Source: Moorena sp. SIO3H5 (GTDB lineage Bacteria; Cyanobacteriota; Cyanobacteriia; Cyanobacteriales; Coleofasciculaceae). Taken from it: DNA of 55,758 nt. The stretch lies in contig NZ_JAAHHS010000001.1 in the NCBI RefSeq assembly GCF_010692395.1, forward strand, positions 64,499-120,256, given 5' to 3'. Below are positions 17,916-27,705 of the stretch, in pieces; the stretch's first letter is position 1; every line of letters starts with the position of its first letter. The notes under the pieces are model-generated. The model saw only the letters and a program-made list of their open reading frames with translations. It was not told the DNA's origin and did not search any database. The translations under genes and the position numbers were made by a program.

Positions 17916-18824
17916 CTATCTATTGGTTTGGAATTTATTGCGCAGGAAAATTGCTCCAGCATTCATGACCAACAGCACTATCATCAACATCACAATTCCC
18001 GCTGCCGCGTTAGTGTGAAAGGCTTCTTGGGGACGGGAGATCCAGTTGTAAACTTGAATTGGCAGTGCAGTAAATGGATCTTGTGGGTTCATGGGCGGCC
18101 TGGTAATAAAGCTCAAGGCTCCGATAGTGATTAAAGGAGCAGTTTCCCCAATTGCCCTTGACAGTGCCAAAATCGTTCCTGTCAAGATACCAGGTAAAGC
18201 GAGAGGAAAAATATGCTCTCGAATCACTTGCCAGCGAGTTGCTCCTAAGGCATAACCCGCTTGACGCAAACTATTGGGAATTGCCCGTAGACTTTCACGG
18301 GTGGCAACAATAATGATGGGCAGAATTAACAACGACAGGGTTAGGGCACCAGTTAGTATGCTCCTACCATTAGTAATGGGTTCCAACCACCGGACAAAAA
18401 CTTGTAAACCCAATAAGCCGTAAATAATTGAAGGTACAGCAGCTAGGTTAGCTATGTTGATTTCAATAATCTTGGTCAAGAGGTTGTCAGTGGCATATTC
18501 TTCTAAGAAAATCCCTGCCCCTACTCCCAAGGGAAAAGAGACCATTGCTGTTATCAGCAATAGCCACACACTACCGATTAAAGGAGGAAAAATACCAGCT
18601 TGGTCTGGTTTACGGGAGGGAGGACTGGTGATAAATTGCCCATTGAGCCGGGACAGACCATCGAGAAAAACATCAATCAGCAATACTGCCAGTATCACTA
18701 GCCCAAAAAAGATCGCAACCCAGGCAGCAAAGGCGAAGATTTTATCAAAGTTATAGCGCTTGGGTAGCGCAAGATTGAAGTAACCTGGGGAATCGTCTCC
18801 TAGAGGTTTTAGGTCTTGTGCCAT
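17916..18824 (-). CDS. pstA: Phosphate ABC transporter permease PstA
   Basis: 302 residues from ATG 18824. Six membrane spans and the EAA-type cytoplasmic loop (ALGATRWQVIREHIFPLALPGILTG) are visible, as is the PstA end motif region. The ATG overlaps the pstC stop by one base (TAATG), so the two are translationally coupled; a longer frame to 18860 would run into pstC and is rejected. Confidence 0.96.
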   Translation of the reverse strand: MAQDLKPLGDDSPGYFNLALPKRYNFDKIFAFAAWVAIFFGLVILAVLLIDVFLDGLSRLNGQFITSPPSRKPDQAGIFPPLIGSVWLLLITAMVSFPLGVGAGIFLEEYATDNLLTKIIEINIANLAAVPSIIYGLLGLQVFVRWLEPITNGRSILTGALTLSLLILPIIIVATRESLRAIPNSLRQAGYALGATRWQVIREHIFPLALPGILTGTILALSRAIGETAPLITIGALSFITRPPMNPQDPFTALPIQVYNWISRPQEAFHTNAAAGIVMLMIVLLVMNAGAIFLRNKFQTNR

Positions 18825-19765
18825 TAGTCGTATTTCTCCCGGAAGCGACGGACAAACCAAAAGCTAAAGATATTTAGGGCTAAGGTCAATAAGAACAGGG
18901 TCATACCTACGGAAAAAATAGTTTTGTAGGCTAGGGAACCTGCTGGTGTATCTCCTAAGCTGACCTGAACGATATAGGCTGTCATGGTCATCACTGGTAC
19001 TAGGGGATTCAGTCCCAAGGTGGGATTTTGACCGGCAGCAATGCTAACAATCATGGTTTCACCCACAGCACGGGAAACCGCTAGTACGAAGGAAGCAACA
19101 ATTCCAGATAATGCTGCTGGTATTACTACTCCGATAATGGTTTCTCGTTTAGTTGCCCCCAAGGCATAAGCACCTTGTCTTAAACTGTTGGGTACAGCAT
19201 AGATAGCATCTTCACTGAGGGAAGCTACCATGGGAATAATGGCTATTCCTAAAACAATCCCAGCGCTTAAGGCATTGAATCCTTGTAACCCGGGAATAAA
19301 TGTTTTTAAGAAAGGGCTCACTAGCATCAGGGCGAAGTAACCGAATACCACCGTAGGAACCCCTGCTAATATTTCTAGGGCAGGTTTGAGCCAGCGACGG
19401 ATATCAGCAGATGCATATTCACTCAAGCAGATAGCTGCAAGCAATCCCAACGGTAATGCCACCATCAGCGCGATTACAGAGGTCAGGAAGGTGGCACTAA
19501 TCAGTACAAAAATGCCAAACTGGGGATTAGCAAACAAGGGAGTCCATGCTGTATCAGTCAGGAATTTCCAGAGTGATACTTCTTGGAAAAATGCTACTGT
19601 TTCAAATATTAAGGTTAGAACAATGCCGATGGTAGTTGCCACAGAAACAAAGGCAAAGGTAGCAAAAACTATTTTTACTATCAGTTCTACCCGCTTGTTT
19701 AACTGCCGGTTTGGTCGAAACATCTCAGAGTCTGATGACTCAAAAGATGGCGGAGTGGTAGTCAT
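18824..19765 (-). CDS. pstC: Phosphate ABC transporter permease PstC
   Basis: 313 residues, six membrane spans. The permease loop reads [37 protein letters not shown]. It starts with [24 protein letters not shown], a polar N-terminus before the first span. Separated from pstS by about 270 bp that contain an inverted repeat, so it may have its own promoter or be reached by read-through from the Pho box upstream of pstS. Confidence 0.96.
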   Translation of the reverse strand: MTTTPPSFESSDSEMFRPNRQLNKRVELIVKIVFATFAFVSVATTIGIVLTLIFETVAFFQEVSLWKFLTDTAWTPLFANPQFGIFVLISATFLTSVIALMVALPLGLLAAICLSEYASADIRRWLKPALEILAGVPTVVFGYFALMLVSPFLKTFIPGLQGFNALSAGIVLGIAIIPMVASLSEDAIYAVPNSLRQGAYALGATKRETIIGVVIPAALSGIVASFVLAVSRAVGETMIVSIAAGQNPTLGLNPLVPVMTMTAYIVQVSLGDTPAGSLAYKTIFSVGMTLFLLTLALNIFSFWFVRRFREKYD

Positions 19766-20036
19766 CAGTAAAGTATTACCTGTGAAGGATCAAGTGTGTT
19801 CGCCTGATAGCGTTCTCTTAGGGTAGGATGCAGTGCCAAGCATAAAGGGTAAAGGATGAAGTCTGAAGTGTGAGGAATCAATTGTGATAAATCAAGTGTG
19901 ATAAATGAAATAATTCTACTTATAGATGTACTGCTGATATCTATCAAGGTGACTGCGTGACTTAGCAACTTTTTTCTTTCCACCGTTCATCATTCAGACT
20001 TCATCATTCACACTTTAAGACATCATTTACTATTCT
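19766..20036. other. pstS-pstC spacer with a 13-bp inverted repeat
   Basis: GATGAAGTCTGAA (19855-19867) and TTCAGACTTCATC (19993-20005) are perfect inverted copies, with AAGTGTGA/TCACACTT-like bases adjoining. The layout suggests a small MITE-like insertion inside the pst operon. No gene seen. Confidence 0.55.
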
Positions 20037-21029
20037 TTATTTCTCTAATAGCTGTTTCACTTTGGAGCCTTTAGGAGCATTAGCAAAGACTGTACCAACT
20101 GTACCTTCGCTAAAACGCTTTCTCACCAACATCATAATGTCTTCTGGCATTGGAACATAGCCAACTTCTGAGATTAATTTGGAATTTGCTGCTGCCAACT
20201 GATAGTCTACAAAGGCTTTAACTTCAGGTCGAGTTGCCGCCTCTTTCTTGACGTAGATAAACTCTGGACGAGATAGAGGTTTGTAACTTCCATCCGCAAT
20301 AGTTGCTGTGCTAGGGGCAACGCAACCACTTCCTCCGTCAATCTGTAACAGTTTGAGTTTATCTTTGTTTTCTTCGTAGTAGGCGTAACCAAAGAAGCCT
20401 ATTCCACCCTTATCAGTAGATACCCCTTGCACAATCAAATTGTCATCTTCACTAGCGGTATAGTCGCCCCGAGAGCCCTTGTCTTTACCAACTGTCTTTC
20501 CCATAAAGTAGTCATAGGTTCCGGAGTCAGTTCCTGGACCATAAAGTCCTAGTTTGCTATCAGGGAAACCAGGACGAATTTGCTTCCAGTTTTTGATTTT
20601 GTCTTGAGCTGCTGGCTCCCACATTTTTTTGAGTTCAGAAATTTTTAGGCAGCTAGCAAAGTTATTTTCTTTGTTAACTACTACAGAGAGTCCATCAAAG
20701 GCGATGGGTAATTCGATGTACTCAATTCCTCCGTTCTTGCAAAGCTCTATTTCTGATTCTTTGATCGGACGGGAGCCGTTGGAAATATCCGTTTCTCCAG
20801 CACAAAATTTCTTGAATCCACCACCAGTACCAGAGACACCGACAGTAACTTGGATTCCCGGATTGGCTTTCTGGAACTCTTCCGCCATGGCCTCAGAGAT
20901 GGGAAATACGGTGCTGGAACCATCTACCTTAACTGTAGCTGTGGGGGTTGAACCACCACAGGAGGTAATCCCCACGACTAAGGAGGTGATCAATGCTATT
21001 GAGAATAAATTATTCTTTTGAGACAACAT
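20037..21029 (-). CDS. pstS: Periplasmic phosphate-binding lipoprotein (PstS/SphX type)
   Basis: 330 residues. Lipobox region VVGITSC near residue 24 anchors it to the membrane. Phosphate-binding blocks are [38 protein letters not shown] and [12 protein letters not shown]. It feeds the PstCAB transporter. Several Cys residues (FCAGE, ELCKN, SCLKI, SGCVA) are typical of the SphX subgroup of cyanobacteria. It is preceded by a clear Pho box at 21090-21131 and divergent from bioB. Confidence 0.95.
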   Translation of the reverse strand: MLSQKNNLFSIALITSLVVGITSCGGSTPTATVKVDGSSTVFPISEAMAEEFQKANPGIQVTVGVSGTGGGFKKFCAGETDISNGSRPIKESEIELCKNGGIEYIELPIAFDGLSVVVNKENNFASCLKISELKKMWEPAAQDKIKNWKQIRPGFPDSKLGLYGPGTDSGTYDYFMGKTVGKDKGSRGDYTASEDDNLIVQGVSTDKGGIGFFGYAYYEENKDKLKLLQIDGGSGCVAPSTATIADGSYKPLSRPEFIYVKKEAATRPEVKAFVDYQLAAANSKLISEVGYVPMPEDIMMLVRKRFSEGTVGTVFANAPKGSKVKQLLEK

Positions 21030-21089
21030 GGAATTGGCTTGATTTTTTTAGGCGTCACAGCCGGAGTGTACCGCTCTACCATAAAGACT

Positions 21090-21131
21090 AGGTTAAGCAT
21101 TAGGTTAAATTATAATTAAGAAAAGGTTAAA
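21090..21131 (-). promoter_or_regulatory. Pho box upstream of pstS
   Basis: On the minus strand: TTTAACCT (21124-21131), CTTAATTA (21113-21120), TTTAACCT (21102-21109) and CTTAACCT (21090-21097), separated by 3, 3 and 4 bases. This is the cyanobacterial PhoB/SphR repeat pattern, about 60 bp before the pstS start. Confidence 0.9.
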
Positions 21132-21190
21132 TTTTTATTTGGGGTAGTAGAGTTCACTAGCAAAATTACTCTAAGGTGGTATATTGAGGG

Positions 21191-22357
21191 GTGCCTTTAA
21201 AGCTGATATACGTGGGAGATACTGTGGTTCAAGCACCTTTGTCAACTGCTGTAGGTCTATCTGTAGATTTATCAACTACACCAGCAAGTACACCAGAACA
21301 ATGCTCAACATCCCCAGCATCCCTGAATCAGTGGCTGCAAAAGCTAACTGAGGGGATTATTGCAGGCGATCGCATTACTAGAGAGGAAGCCTTAGCCCTG
21401 ACCAAACTGGAAGGGCAGGATAATATATTGCTGCTGTGCCAAGCAGCTGACAAAGTGCGCCAAGCCTGCTGTGGTAATACGGTGGATTTGTGTAGTATCG
21501 TCAATGTCAAATCTGGTGGCTGCTCAGAAAACTGTGGCTTCTGTGCCCAGTCGGCTCACCATCCTGGCGTTGATTCCCCGATTTATGGTCTTAAGTCTAA
21601 GCAAGAGATTATGGCTCAAGCTAAGGCAGCTGAAGCCGCTGGAGCCAAACGTTTTTGCCTAGTGAGTCAGGGACGTGGACCAAAGTACAGTAGTCCTAAA
21701 TCGAAAGAGTTTGAACAAATTCTGGAAACGGTAAGGGAGATTATTGCAGAAACCAGCATTAAGCCTTGCTGTGCCTTGGGAGAAGTGACCTCGGAACAAG
21801 CCGAAGCCCTGAAAGAAGCTGGGGTAACTCGCTACAACCACAACTTGGAAACCTCAGAGCGGTTTTTCCCAGACATTGTCACTACTCACAGCTGGCGCGA
21901 TCGCGTTGAGACGATCAAAAACTTGAAAGCCGTCGGGATTCAAGCCTGCACTGGTGGCATTATGGGCATGGGAGAAAGCTGGGAAGACCGAGTGGATTTA
22001 GCTCTATCCCTGCGGGAGTTAAAGGTGGAATCAGTACCCCTGAACTTGCTCAATCCTCGGTCTGGAACCCCTTTGGGAGAATCTGGGAAGTTAGATACCT
22101 ATGAAGCACTAAAAGCGATCGCAATTTTCCGGATGATCCTACCTGAGCAAATCCTGCGCTATGCTGGTGGGCGAGAAGCCGTGATGGGCCAATTGCAGGC
22201 ACAAGGGCTAAAATCCGGAATCAATGCTATGCTGATTGGACATTACCTCACCACTCTGGGACAGCCACCAGAGCAAGACCACGCTATGCTGGACTCTTTG
22301 GGTCTAACCGGTGGTGAAGCTCCGATTCCCGGAGAATATAACTCCCAGAATAAATAG
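21191..22357 (+). CDS. bioB: Biotin synthase
   Basis: 388 residues from GTG 21191. A radical-SAM enzyme that inserts sulfur into dethiobiotin. The iron-sulfur motif is GGCSENCGFCAQS, and later family blocks (TRYNHNLETSERFFP, CTGGIMGMGES, NPRSGTPL) are intact. The exact start is uncertain: AAGGTGG lies 12 bases before GTG 21191, but the first ~40 residues are a non-conserved extension and later GTG codons exist. It is followed after 28 bp by bioY, so synthesis and uptake of biotin are co-transcribed. Confidence 0.95.
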   Translation: MPLKLIYVGDTVVQAPLSTAVGLSVDLSTTPASTPEQCSTSPASLNQWLQKLTEGIIAGDRITREEALALTKLEGQDNILLLCQAADKVRQACCGNTVDLCSIVNVKSGGCSENCGFCAQSAHHPGVDSPIYGLKSKQEIMAQAKAAEAAGAKRFCLVSQGRGPKYSSPKSKEFEQILETVREIIAETSIKPCCALGEVTSEQAEALKEAGVTRYNHNLETSERFFPDIVTTHSWRDRVETIKNLKAVGIQACTGGIMGMGESWEDRVDLALSLRELKVESVPLNLLNPRSGTPLGESGKLDTYEALKAIAIFRMILPEQILRYAGGREAVMGQLQAQGLKSGINAMLIGHYLTTLGQPPEQDHAMLDSLGLTGGEAPIPGEYNSQNK

Positions 22358-22385
22358 CCAGAATAAATAGATTATCGATGTAACT

Positions 22386-22970
22386 GTGTCTGCTCCCAAT
22401 GAGATTTTGTGGGCCATAATTGGTTTGCTGCTGACCATCGGCGGCACGTTCCTAGAAGCGTTCTTTATCTCCAATCCACCCTGGGATTGGTCAACTCAAG
22501 GCGTTCACACTATATCCCTAGGGGTTACCTATCAGATTGGAGCAGTCCTACTAGCGGCTTGTTTAGGAGGCAGAAATGCTGGTGCTCTTTCTCAAATTGC
22601 CTATGTTGTCATCGGGTTGAACCTCCCAGTCTTTACTCAAGGTGGAGGTATTGGCTATATCAAAGAACCCAGCTTTGGATACATACTAGGCTTTATTGCC
22701 GGAGCCTGGGTGTGTGGTTTTTTAGCCTTTCGCGTACAACCACGAGTCGAAACCTTGGCATTTAGCTGCCTATGTGGTTTACTAACCATCCATGCCTATG
22801 GTGTCGGCTATTTAATGATTTTCCACGGCATCAATTGGTCAGTGCTTGGCGCTGTGCCTCTCATGGAAGCCATCATGAAATATACCATTTCGCCTTTACC
22901 CAGTCAGCTAGTGGTAGTGTGTTCTGTGACCGTTGTGGCATTTGCTCTACGGCAGTTGATGTTTTATTGA
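22386..22970 (+). CDS. bioY: Biotin transporter S-component BioY
   Basis: 194 residues from a GTG start, with about six hydrophobic spans. BioY family features include GVTYQIGAVLLAACLGGRNAGALSQIAYVVIGL and FTQGGGIGYIKEPSFGYILGF. BioY captures biotin as an ECF-type or stand-alone transporter. No EcfA/EcfT partners are adjacent. It directly follows bioB. Confidence 0.93.
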   Translation: MSAPNEILWAIIGLLLTIGGTFLEAFFISNPPWDWSTQGVHTISLGVTYQIGAVLLAACLGGRNAGALSQIAYVVIGLNLPVFTQGGGIGYIKEPSFGYILGFIAGAWVCGFLAFRVQPRVETLAFSCLCGLLTIHAYGVGYLMIFHGINWSVLGAVPLMEAIMKYTISPLPSQLVVVCSVTVVAFALRQLMFY

Positions 22971-23069
22971 TAGTCATTCGTCAAAATTTGTTAATTGCTA
23001 AGGGTTAATTAACAAAATACTAATCACTAAAGGGCTTACCCACCGTTGATGCGTAAAACGACTTTGACA

Positions 23070-23132
23070 CTCCCTACTCCCTACTCCCTACTCCCTACTC
23101 CCTACTCCCTACTCCCTACTCCCTACTCCCTA
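23070..23132. repeat. Heptanucleotide tandem repeat
   Basis: About nine copies of ACTCCCT in a row just before lspA. A shorter, degenerate version of the same word recurs at 14205-14221 and 49905-49966. Confidence 0.95.
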
Positions 23133-23195
23133 AAACAAAACCCATCGGTGTAAGTACCTGACCCAATTAATAAATGCTATCATGACTAATGACTA

Positions 23196-23702
23196 ATGAA
23201 AAGAAACCCCCTGTTTTGGTTTGCTGCTGCTATTGGTCTAATTCTGGATCAGCTGACTAAATATTGGGTGGTGCAGAATTTTGAATTGGCTGAGACTCTA
23301 CCCCTGTGGCAAGGGGTGTTTCACTTTACCTATGTGACTAATACTGGTGCCGCTTTCAGTCTCTTTAGTCAAGACGGCAGCTGGTTGCGCTGGCTGTCCT
23401 TAGCCGTCAGTCTTGGTTTAATCGCCCTAGCTTGGTTTGGGCCAAAGCTGATTAAGTTGGAACAGCTTGGTTATGGCTTCATACTGGGAGGAGCATTAGG
23501 GAATGGCATAGACCGTTTTTTCAACAGTTGTTTGCTAGATAACCAGACAGTAACCGGTTGCGTTGTGGATTTCCTAGATTTTCGGTTGATTAACTTCCCG
23601 GTATTTAATGTGGCCGATGTGTGTATCAACCTAGGTATTGTATGCTTACTTATTGCAAGTTTTAAGCATCAATCGCCAAAGTCTAGGGATAGGGGGCAAT
23701 AA
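23196..23702 (+). CDS. lspA: Lipoprotein signal peptidase (signal peptidase II)
   Basis: 168 residues, four membrane spans. It cleaves prolipoprotein signal peptides after lipidation. Conserved blocks are LDQLTKYWV, NTGAAFSLF, GGALGNGIDRF and VVDFLDF..FPVFNVADVCI, holding both catalytic aspartates. It would process Psb27 and PstS encoded nearby. Start ATG 23196. A hairpin with a short T-run (23815-23849) follows. Confidence 0.96.
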   Translation: MKRNPLFWFAAAIGLILDQLTKYWVVQNFELAETLPLWQGVFHFTYVTNTGAAFSLFSQDGSWLRWLSLAVSLGLIALAWFGPKLIKLEQLGYGFILGGALGNGIDRFFNSCLLDNQTVTGCVVDFLDFRLINFPVFNVADVCINLGIVCLLIASFKHQSPKSRDRGQ

Positions 23703-23814
23703 CTTACAAGCCACAAGCCACAAGGGTTATGGCCAATCTGCTTCCATAAGCCTGTTCCCTGTCTTGCCTCTGTGCCCCGTTTTTCCGTTATTCGCCCTTT
23801 TCCTAACTTATTTG

Positions 23815-23849
23815 CCAAATCCGGATCGTAAAGCTGGATTTGGTATTTT
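23815..23849 (+). terminator. Terminator downstream of lspA
   Basis: CCAAATCC and GGATTTGG pair perfectly around a 13-nt loop and are followed by TATTTT. Confidence 0.65.
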
Positions 23850-24007
23850 CGTCGTATCCCTCTATCAGAGGTCGATCCGTGCCTGGCCTATTGTCAAAAG
23901 TAACCAATAATCCTTTACTATTTATTCTCAATTAAGAAATTTTCTTGCAAGTGAGATAAATCATTATTTAAGATTGTCAATAATGGCTCGTTTTTGAGAG
24001 GGTTACC

Positions 24008-24514
24008 ATGGCTAACTATACAGCTGCTTCACTCAAGGCCGAACTCAATGCTCGAGGTTGGCGTATGACACCGCAACGGGAGACCATTCTCCACGTTTTC
24101 CAAAATTTACCGAGAGGAACCCATCTCAGTGCTGAGGAACTTCACGACTTGCTCGAGCAACGAGAAGAAGGAATCAGCTTATCTACAATTTACCGTAGCG
24201 TTAAGTTAATGTCACGGATGGGCATCTTGCGGGAATTGGAGTTGGCAGAAGGGCATAAACATTATGAACTCAATCAGCCTTTTCCCCATCATCACCATCA
24301 TCTGGTATGTATTCAGTGTAACCAGACCGTTGAATTCAAGAATGACTCCATCTTGAAACAAGGGATGAAGCAGGTGGAAAAGGAAGGCTTGCAGCTGATT
24401 GATTGCCAGCTGACCATTCATACCATTTGCCCAGAAGCCCTGCGGATGGGATGGCCTTCGGCTCTACCGAGTAATTGGCGTTGCTCTCGATCCATTACGA
24501 TGGACGAACATTAG
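24008..24514 (+). CDS. zur: Zinc uptake regulator Zur (FurB type), altered C-terminus
   Basis: 168 residues of the Fur family. The winged-helix part reads RMTPQRETILHVF and ISLSTIYRSVKLM; the His-rich PHHHHHLVCIQC holds regulatory and structural metal ligands. The sequence closely follows cyanobacterial Zur/FurB as I remember it, a repressor of zinc uptake and related genes. The usual ending has a second CxxC (CPEC or CPKC) and stops soon after. Here it reads CPEALRMGW from codon 141 and continues 24 more residues. Restoring one T at about 24437 would give CPEC and a stop about 12 codons later, so a single-base deletion is likely. Confidence 0.85.
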   Translation: MANYTAASLKAELNARGWRMTPQRETILHVFQNLPRGTHLSAEELHDLLEQREEGISLSTIYRSVKLMSRMGILRELELAEGHKHYELNQPFPHHHHHLVCIQCNQTVEFKNDSILKQGMKQVEKEGLQLIDCQLTIHTICPEALRMGWPSALPSNWRCSRSITMDEH

Positions 24515-24538
24515 TTTTGTGAGTGGTTAGTCGTTGTG

Positions 24539-25558
24539 TCAATGGACTAAATGACAGGCAACATAATGGCCTCCACCTGCATCTTTAAACTCTGGTTCTG
24601 GGTCTTGCCGACAAGTATCCATTACCATAGGACAGCGAGTGTGAAACCGACAACCTTTGGGGGGATTGCTCGGGCTGGGTACATCCCCTGTTAGGATAAT
24701 ACGTTCCCGTTGACGCTCAAGTTCAGGGTCAGGAATTGGTACGGCTGAGATTAATGCTTGGGTATAGGGATGCAAGGGGTTCTCATATAAACAGACGCGA
24801 TCTGCCAGTTCTACTATTTTGCCTAGGTACATTACTGCCACCCGGTCAGAAATGTGGCGCACTATACTTAAATCGTGAGCAATAAATAGATAAGTTAAGC
24901 CCATATCTGCTTGCAAAGACTGCATCAAGTTAACGACTTGGGCTTGAATGGATACATCTAAAGCAGCAATCGGTTCATCACATACGATAAAGTCAGGGTT
25001 TAACGCTAAGGCGCGAGCAATGACAATCCGCTGACGCTGACCCCCAGAGAATTCGTGGGGATAGCGATTGATAAACTGGGGATTGAGTCCTACCACCTCT
25101 AGTAAGGACTGGACTCGTTCTTGTTTTTGTTTACCGGTTGCTAACCCATGGATTTGCAGGGGTTCACCGACAATACTTCCTACGGTCATCCTGGGATTGA
25201 GAGAAGCATAGGGGTCTTGAAAAATCATTTGCATCCGGCGGCGCATCTGGCGCAGGGATTCAGCATCTAGCTGGGTTAGGTCGATATTGTCAAAGTAAAC
25301 ATGACCAGCTGTAGGACGGTATAGTTGTAGGATCCCTCGTCCGGTGGTACTTTTGCCACAGCCAGATTCTCCTACTAAGCCTAAAGTTTCGCCACGGTTG
25401 ATATCGAAATTGAGTCCATCGACAGCTTTGATGGAGCCAATTTGCTTTTGCCAGATGATTCCTTGGGTGATGGGGAAGTGCATCTGTAGGTTTTCTATGT
25501 GTAGGAGACTGTTGTTTTGTGGGTTGGGCTTGGGGTTGTGTAGCTGTGCTGCAGTCAT
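24539..25558 (-). CDS. Oligopeptide/dipeptide ABC transporter ATPase (OppF/DppF type)
   Basis: 339 residues. Walker [11 protein letters not shown]-loop [15 protein letters not shown], signature [15 protein letters not shown], Walker [16 protein letters not shown]-switch AHDLS. The C-terminal oligo_HPY extension ([13 protein letters not shown] with conserved Cys) is typical of peptide and nickel importer ATPases. It works as the second ATPase of a heteromeric importer, but no permease or binding protein is in the window, so its partners lie elsewhere. Confidence 0.92.
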   Translation of the reverse strand: MTAAQLHNPKPNPQNNSLLHIENLQMHFPITQGIIWQKQIGSIKAVDGLNFDINRGETLGLVGESGCGKSTTGRGILQLYRPTAGHVYFDNIDLTQLDAESLRQMRRRMQMIFQDPYASLNPRMTVGSIVGEPLQIHGLATGKQKQERVQSLLEVVGLNPQFINRYPHEFSGGQRQRIVIARALALNPDFIVCDEPIAALDVSIQAQVVNLMQSLQADMGLTYLFIAHDLSIVRHISDRVAVMYLGKIVELADRVCLYENPLHPYTQALISAVPIPDPELERQRERIILTGDVPSPSNPPKGCRFHTRCPMVMDTCRQDPEPEFKDAGGGHYVACHLVH

Positions 25559-25583
25559 GTGATTGTTTAATGCTTAATCGCAA

Positions 25584-25700
25584 TCATATAGCGTTTTCAT
25601 TTAAAAAGGCTATAGCTTGCTTAGCATCTCCAATAGTTTGATCACCCAATTTATTTTCGAAAAATGTTTTTAATAAATTGACAGGATTTTTTTTGTTACT
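25584..25700 (-). pseudogene. Possible 3' coding relic
   Basis: A minus-strand frame ending at TGA 25584-25586 reads NPVNLLKTFFENKLGDQTIG then DAKQAIAFLNENAI. It looks like the end of a protein (gingipain- or CHAT-like tails have this style) but there is no start or upstream domain. It may be chance. Confidence 0.25.
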
Positions 25701-25921
25701 AGTAAATTTGCTCAATATTTATTTTAAATCGATTATTTAAAATTCCAATTAATAGTCATAAAAGGTAATCAAAATAGCTTTCAAAATGGTATAGACTAAG
25801 GTAAGTTGCATTAAACCTGTCAAGAACAGCCTGGGTAAAAAAACGGGTAATTTATTCTCCCTAAAAAAACTTATGTGTTTGGGGTTATGGATAATACCTG
25901 ACAGGAAAAAATAATCAGCTT
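25701..25921. other. AT-rich spacer
   Basis: No gene or clear signal seen; AT-rich with short direct repeats. Confidence 0.5.
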
Positions 25922-26093
25922 TGTCTTGATGCAGTCGCTCATGGTTTTGGGTCTGTGTGCGGAACTTGCTTCCGCACCTGTCTTGATGCAGTCGCTCATG
26001 GGGGAAACCCCCCCGCGCTGCCTCCCCAAGACCGTAATGGTGCGTTTTCCGTTGGCGAATTAAATTCGCCACGGGTTGCACCTCTGCATCGCT
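25922..26093. repeat. Dispersed palindromic repeat, composite copy
   Basis: Same two-headed form as 1828-1980: TGTCTTGATGCAGTCGCTC, TTTTGGGT..TGTGTGCGGAAC, a second head, then a CCCCAAGACCGTAATGGTGC segment shared with 8389-8499, ending CTCTGCATCGCT. It also carries a nested GGCGAATTAAATTCGCC palindrome. Confidence 0.85.
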
Positions 26094-26118
26094 ATCAGTC
26101 AAATAAGGATGGCTAACT

Positions 26119-27705
26119 ATGGCAGTTTTTAGAGTTAATACAACAGCTGACGGAATTAATCCTTCTGATGGGGTCATCACTTTACGAGAAGCCATCGCGC
26201 TAGCGAATAATACTCCTGGTCAAGATACAATCTTATTTGAACTTGAACCAGGTCAACAGACGATTACTCTAGACTCTAATCTTCCGAATATTCCGAATCT
26301 TCCGAATATCCCGAATCTTCCTAATATTCCTAATATCCCGAATCTTCCTAATATCCCTAATCTTCCTAATATCCCTAATCAACCGACATTCGAAAATCAA
26401 CCGACACTCGAAATTACCGACAGTGTTAATATTGTTGGAGGTGAAAATCCTAACCAAATCACTATCGAAGGTGACGGTGATTCTTTTGATATCTTTACGA
26501 TTAGCAATGGTGCCGATGTTACCGTCACAAGCCTGACAATTTCTGAAGGAGATGATGGCATCCAGGTGGATGATGGTAATCTAAATGTGATTAATACCAT
26601 CTTTACAGACAACGAAAGCAATGGCATCAAGATCGAAGGAAATAACACTAATCTCAATGTGATCGGTAGCTTTTTTGTAAACAACAAAAAAGATGGCATT
26701 AATATCAATGGAAACAACACCACATCATTTGTTAACAAGAGCACCTTCAGTCAAAATTTAGACAATGGTTTTGATATAAATGCTGTAGGTCAAAGTGTAA
26801 CAGTTATTGATAGCACTATAATCAACAACGAAAACACTGGAATAGAAATCGGTAGTGGCGGAAAAGTCAATAACAACGTTGTACAGATATTCAAGAGCCA
26901 GATTATTGAGAATTTGACAGAAGGTAGTGGCGGTGGTGTCAGTGTCCTTGGCACTGATAATGAGGTGCTGCTGCGCAACAATCAGATTACTGGTAACTCC
27001 GCAGAAGTCAATGGCGGCGGCATTTCTGTCGAGAGTGGAAATAGGATGTTTCTGGGCAGAAACAGAATCATTGGTAATGTTGCTGACAGTGACAACGATG
27101 GGATCGGCGATGGTGGTGGTCTCTTTATCGGTTTGGGGGCTGTCGTGAGGAGCAGAGCAACCCAAATTACCGATAACGTTGACCGAGGAGGTGAGTATCC
27201 CAATAGATTTGGTAATTTCTTCAACCTGCGAGGTATTGACTTAAGAAACTTTGCAGCTAGTAACTTAATTGACTTTGAAGGTATTGACTTAAATAACCTT
27301 CTAGGTATTGACTTAACTAACCTTCTAGGTATTGATTTAACTAACCTTGGAGTTAATAATTTAACTAACCTTGCAGCTAATAACTTAACTAACCTTCTAG
27401 GTATTGATGTAACTAACCTTGCAGCTAATAACTTAACTAACCTTGCAGCTAATAACTTAACTAACCTTGCAGCTAATAACTTAACTAACCTTGGAGGTAT
27501 TGATGTAAGTAACCTTGGAGGTATTGATGTAAGTAACCTTGGAGCTAATAACTTAACTAACCTTGGAGCTAATAACTTAACTAACCTTGGAGGTATTGAT
27601 GTAAGTAACCTTGGAGGTATTGATGTAAGTAACCTTGGAGGTATTGATGTAAGTAACCTTGGAGGTATTGACTTAAGTAACCTTGCAGGTATTGACTTAA
27701 GTTAA
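26119..27705 (+). CDS. Repeat-rich parallel beta-helix protein
   Basis: 528 residues. The N-terminal FRVNTTADG..DGVITLREAIALAN is the LREAI/CSLREA start seen in secreted right-handed beta-helix proteins. Residues ~54-88 are a run of (L/I)PN triplets. Residues ~100-350 show beta-helix coils rich in Asn, Gly and Asp, including DSDNDGIGDGGG, a calcium-type loop. The last ~155 residues are nearly perfect octapeptide repeats alternating GGIDVSNL and AANNLTNL. No signal peptide is visible, so type I export or no export is possible. ATG 26119 has AAGGATGG upstream. Both repeat tracts are 9-bp or 24-bp DNA repeats and should vary in length between strains. Function: surface or adhesin-like, inferred. 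Confidence 0.8.
   Translation: MAVFRVNTTADGINPSDGVITLREAIALANNTPGQDTILFELEPGQQTITLDSNLPNIPNLPNIPNLPNIPNIPNLPNIPNLPNIPNQPTFENQPTLEITDSVNIVGGENPNQITIEGDGDSFDIFTISNGADVTVTSLTISEGDDGIQVDDGNLNVINTIFTDNESNGIKIEGNNTNLNVIGSFFVNNKKDGININGNNTTSFVNKSTFSQNLDNGFDINAVGQSVTVIDSTIINNENTGIEIGSGGKVNNNVVQIFKSQIIENLTEGSGGGVSVLGTDNEVLLRNNQITGNSAEVNGGGISVESGNRMFLGRNRIIGNVADSDNDGIGDGGGLFIGLGAVVRSRATQITDNVDRGGEYPNRFGNFFNLRGIDLRNFAASNLIDFEGIDLNNLLGIDLTNLLGIDLTNLGVNNLTNLAANNLTNLLGIDVTNLAANNLTNLAANNLTNLAANNLTNLGGIDVSNLGGIDVSNLGANNLTNLGANNLTNLGGIDVSNLGGIDVSNLGGIDVSNLGGIDLSNLAGIDLS

Noticed and set aside
23070..23132. CRISPR or regulatory repeat
   Set aside because: A 7-bp microsatellite that recurs at other gaps; simple slippage explains it.
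25749..26195. 148-codon minus-strand frame
   Set aside because: Mostly translated palindromic repeat and antisense of the beta-helix gene start.
26269..27224. Minus-strand frames opposite the beta-helix gene
   Set aside because: They mirror the DNA repeats of the plus-strand gene and have no start signals of their own.
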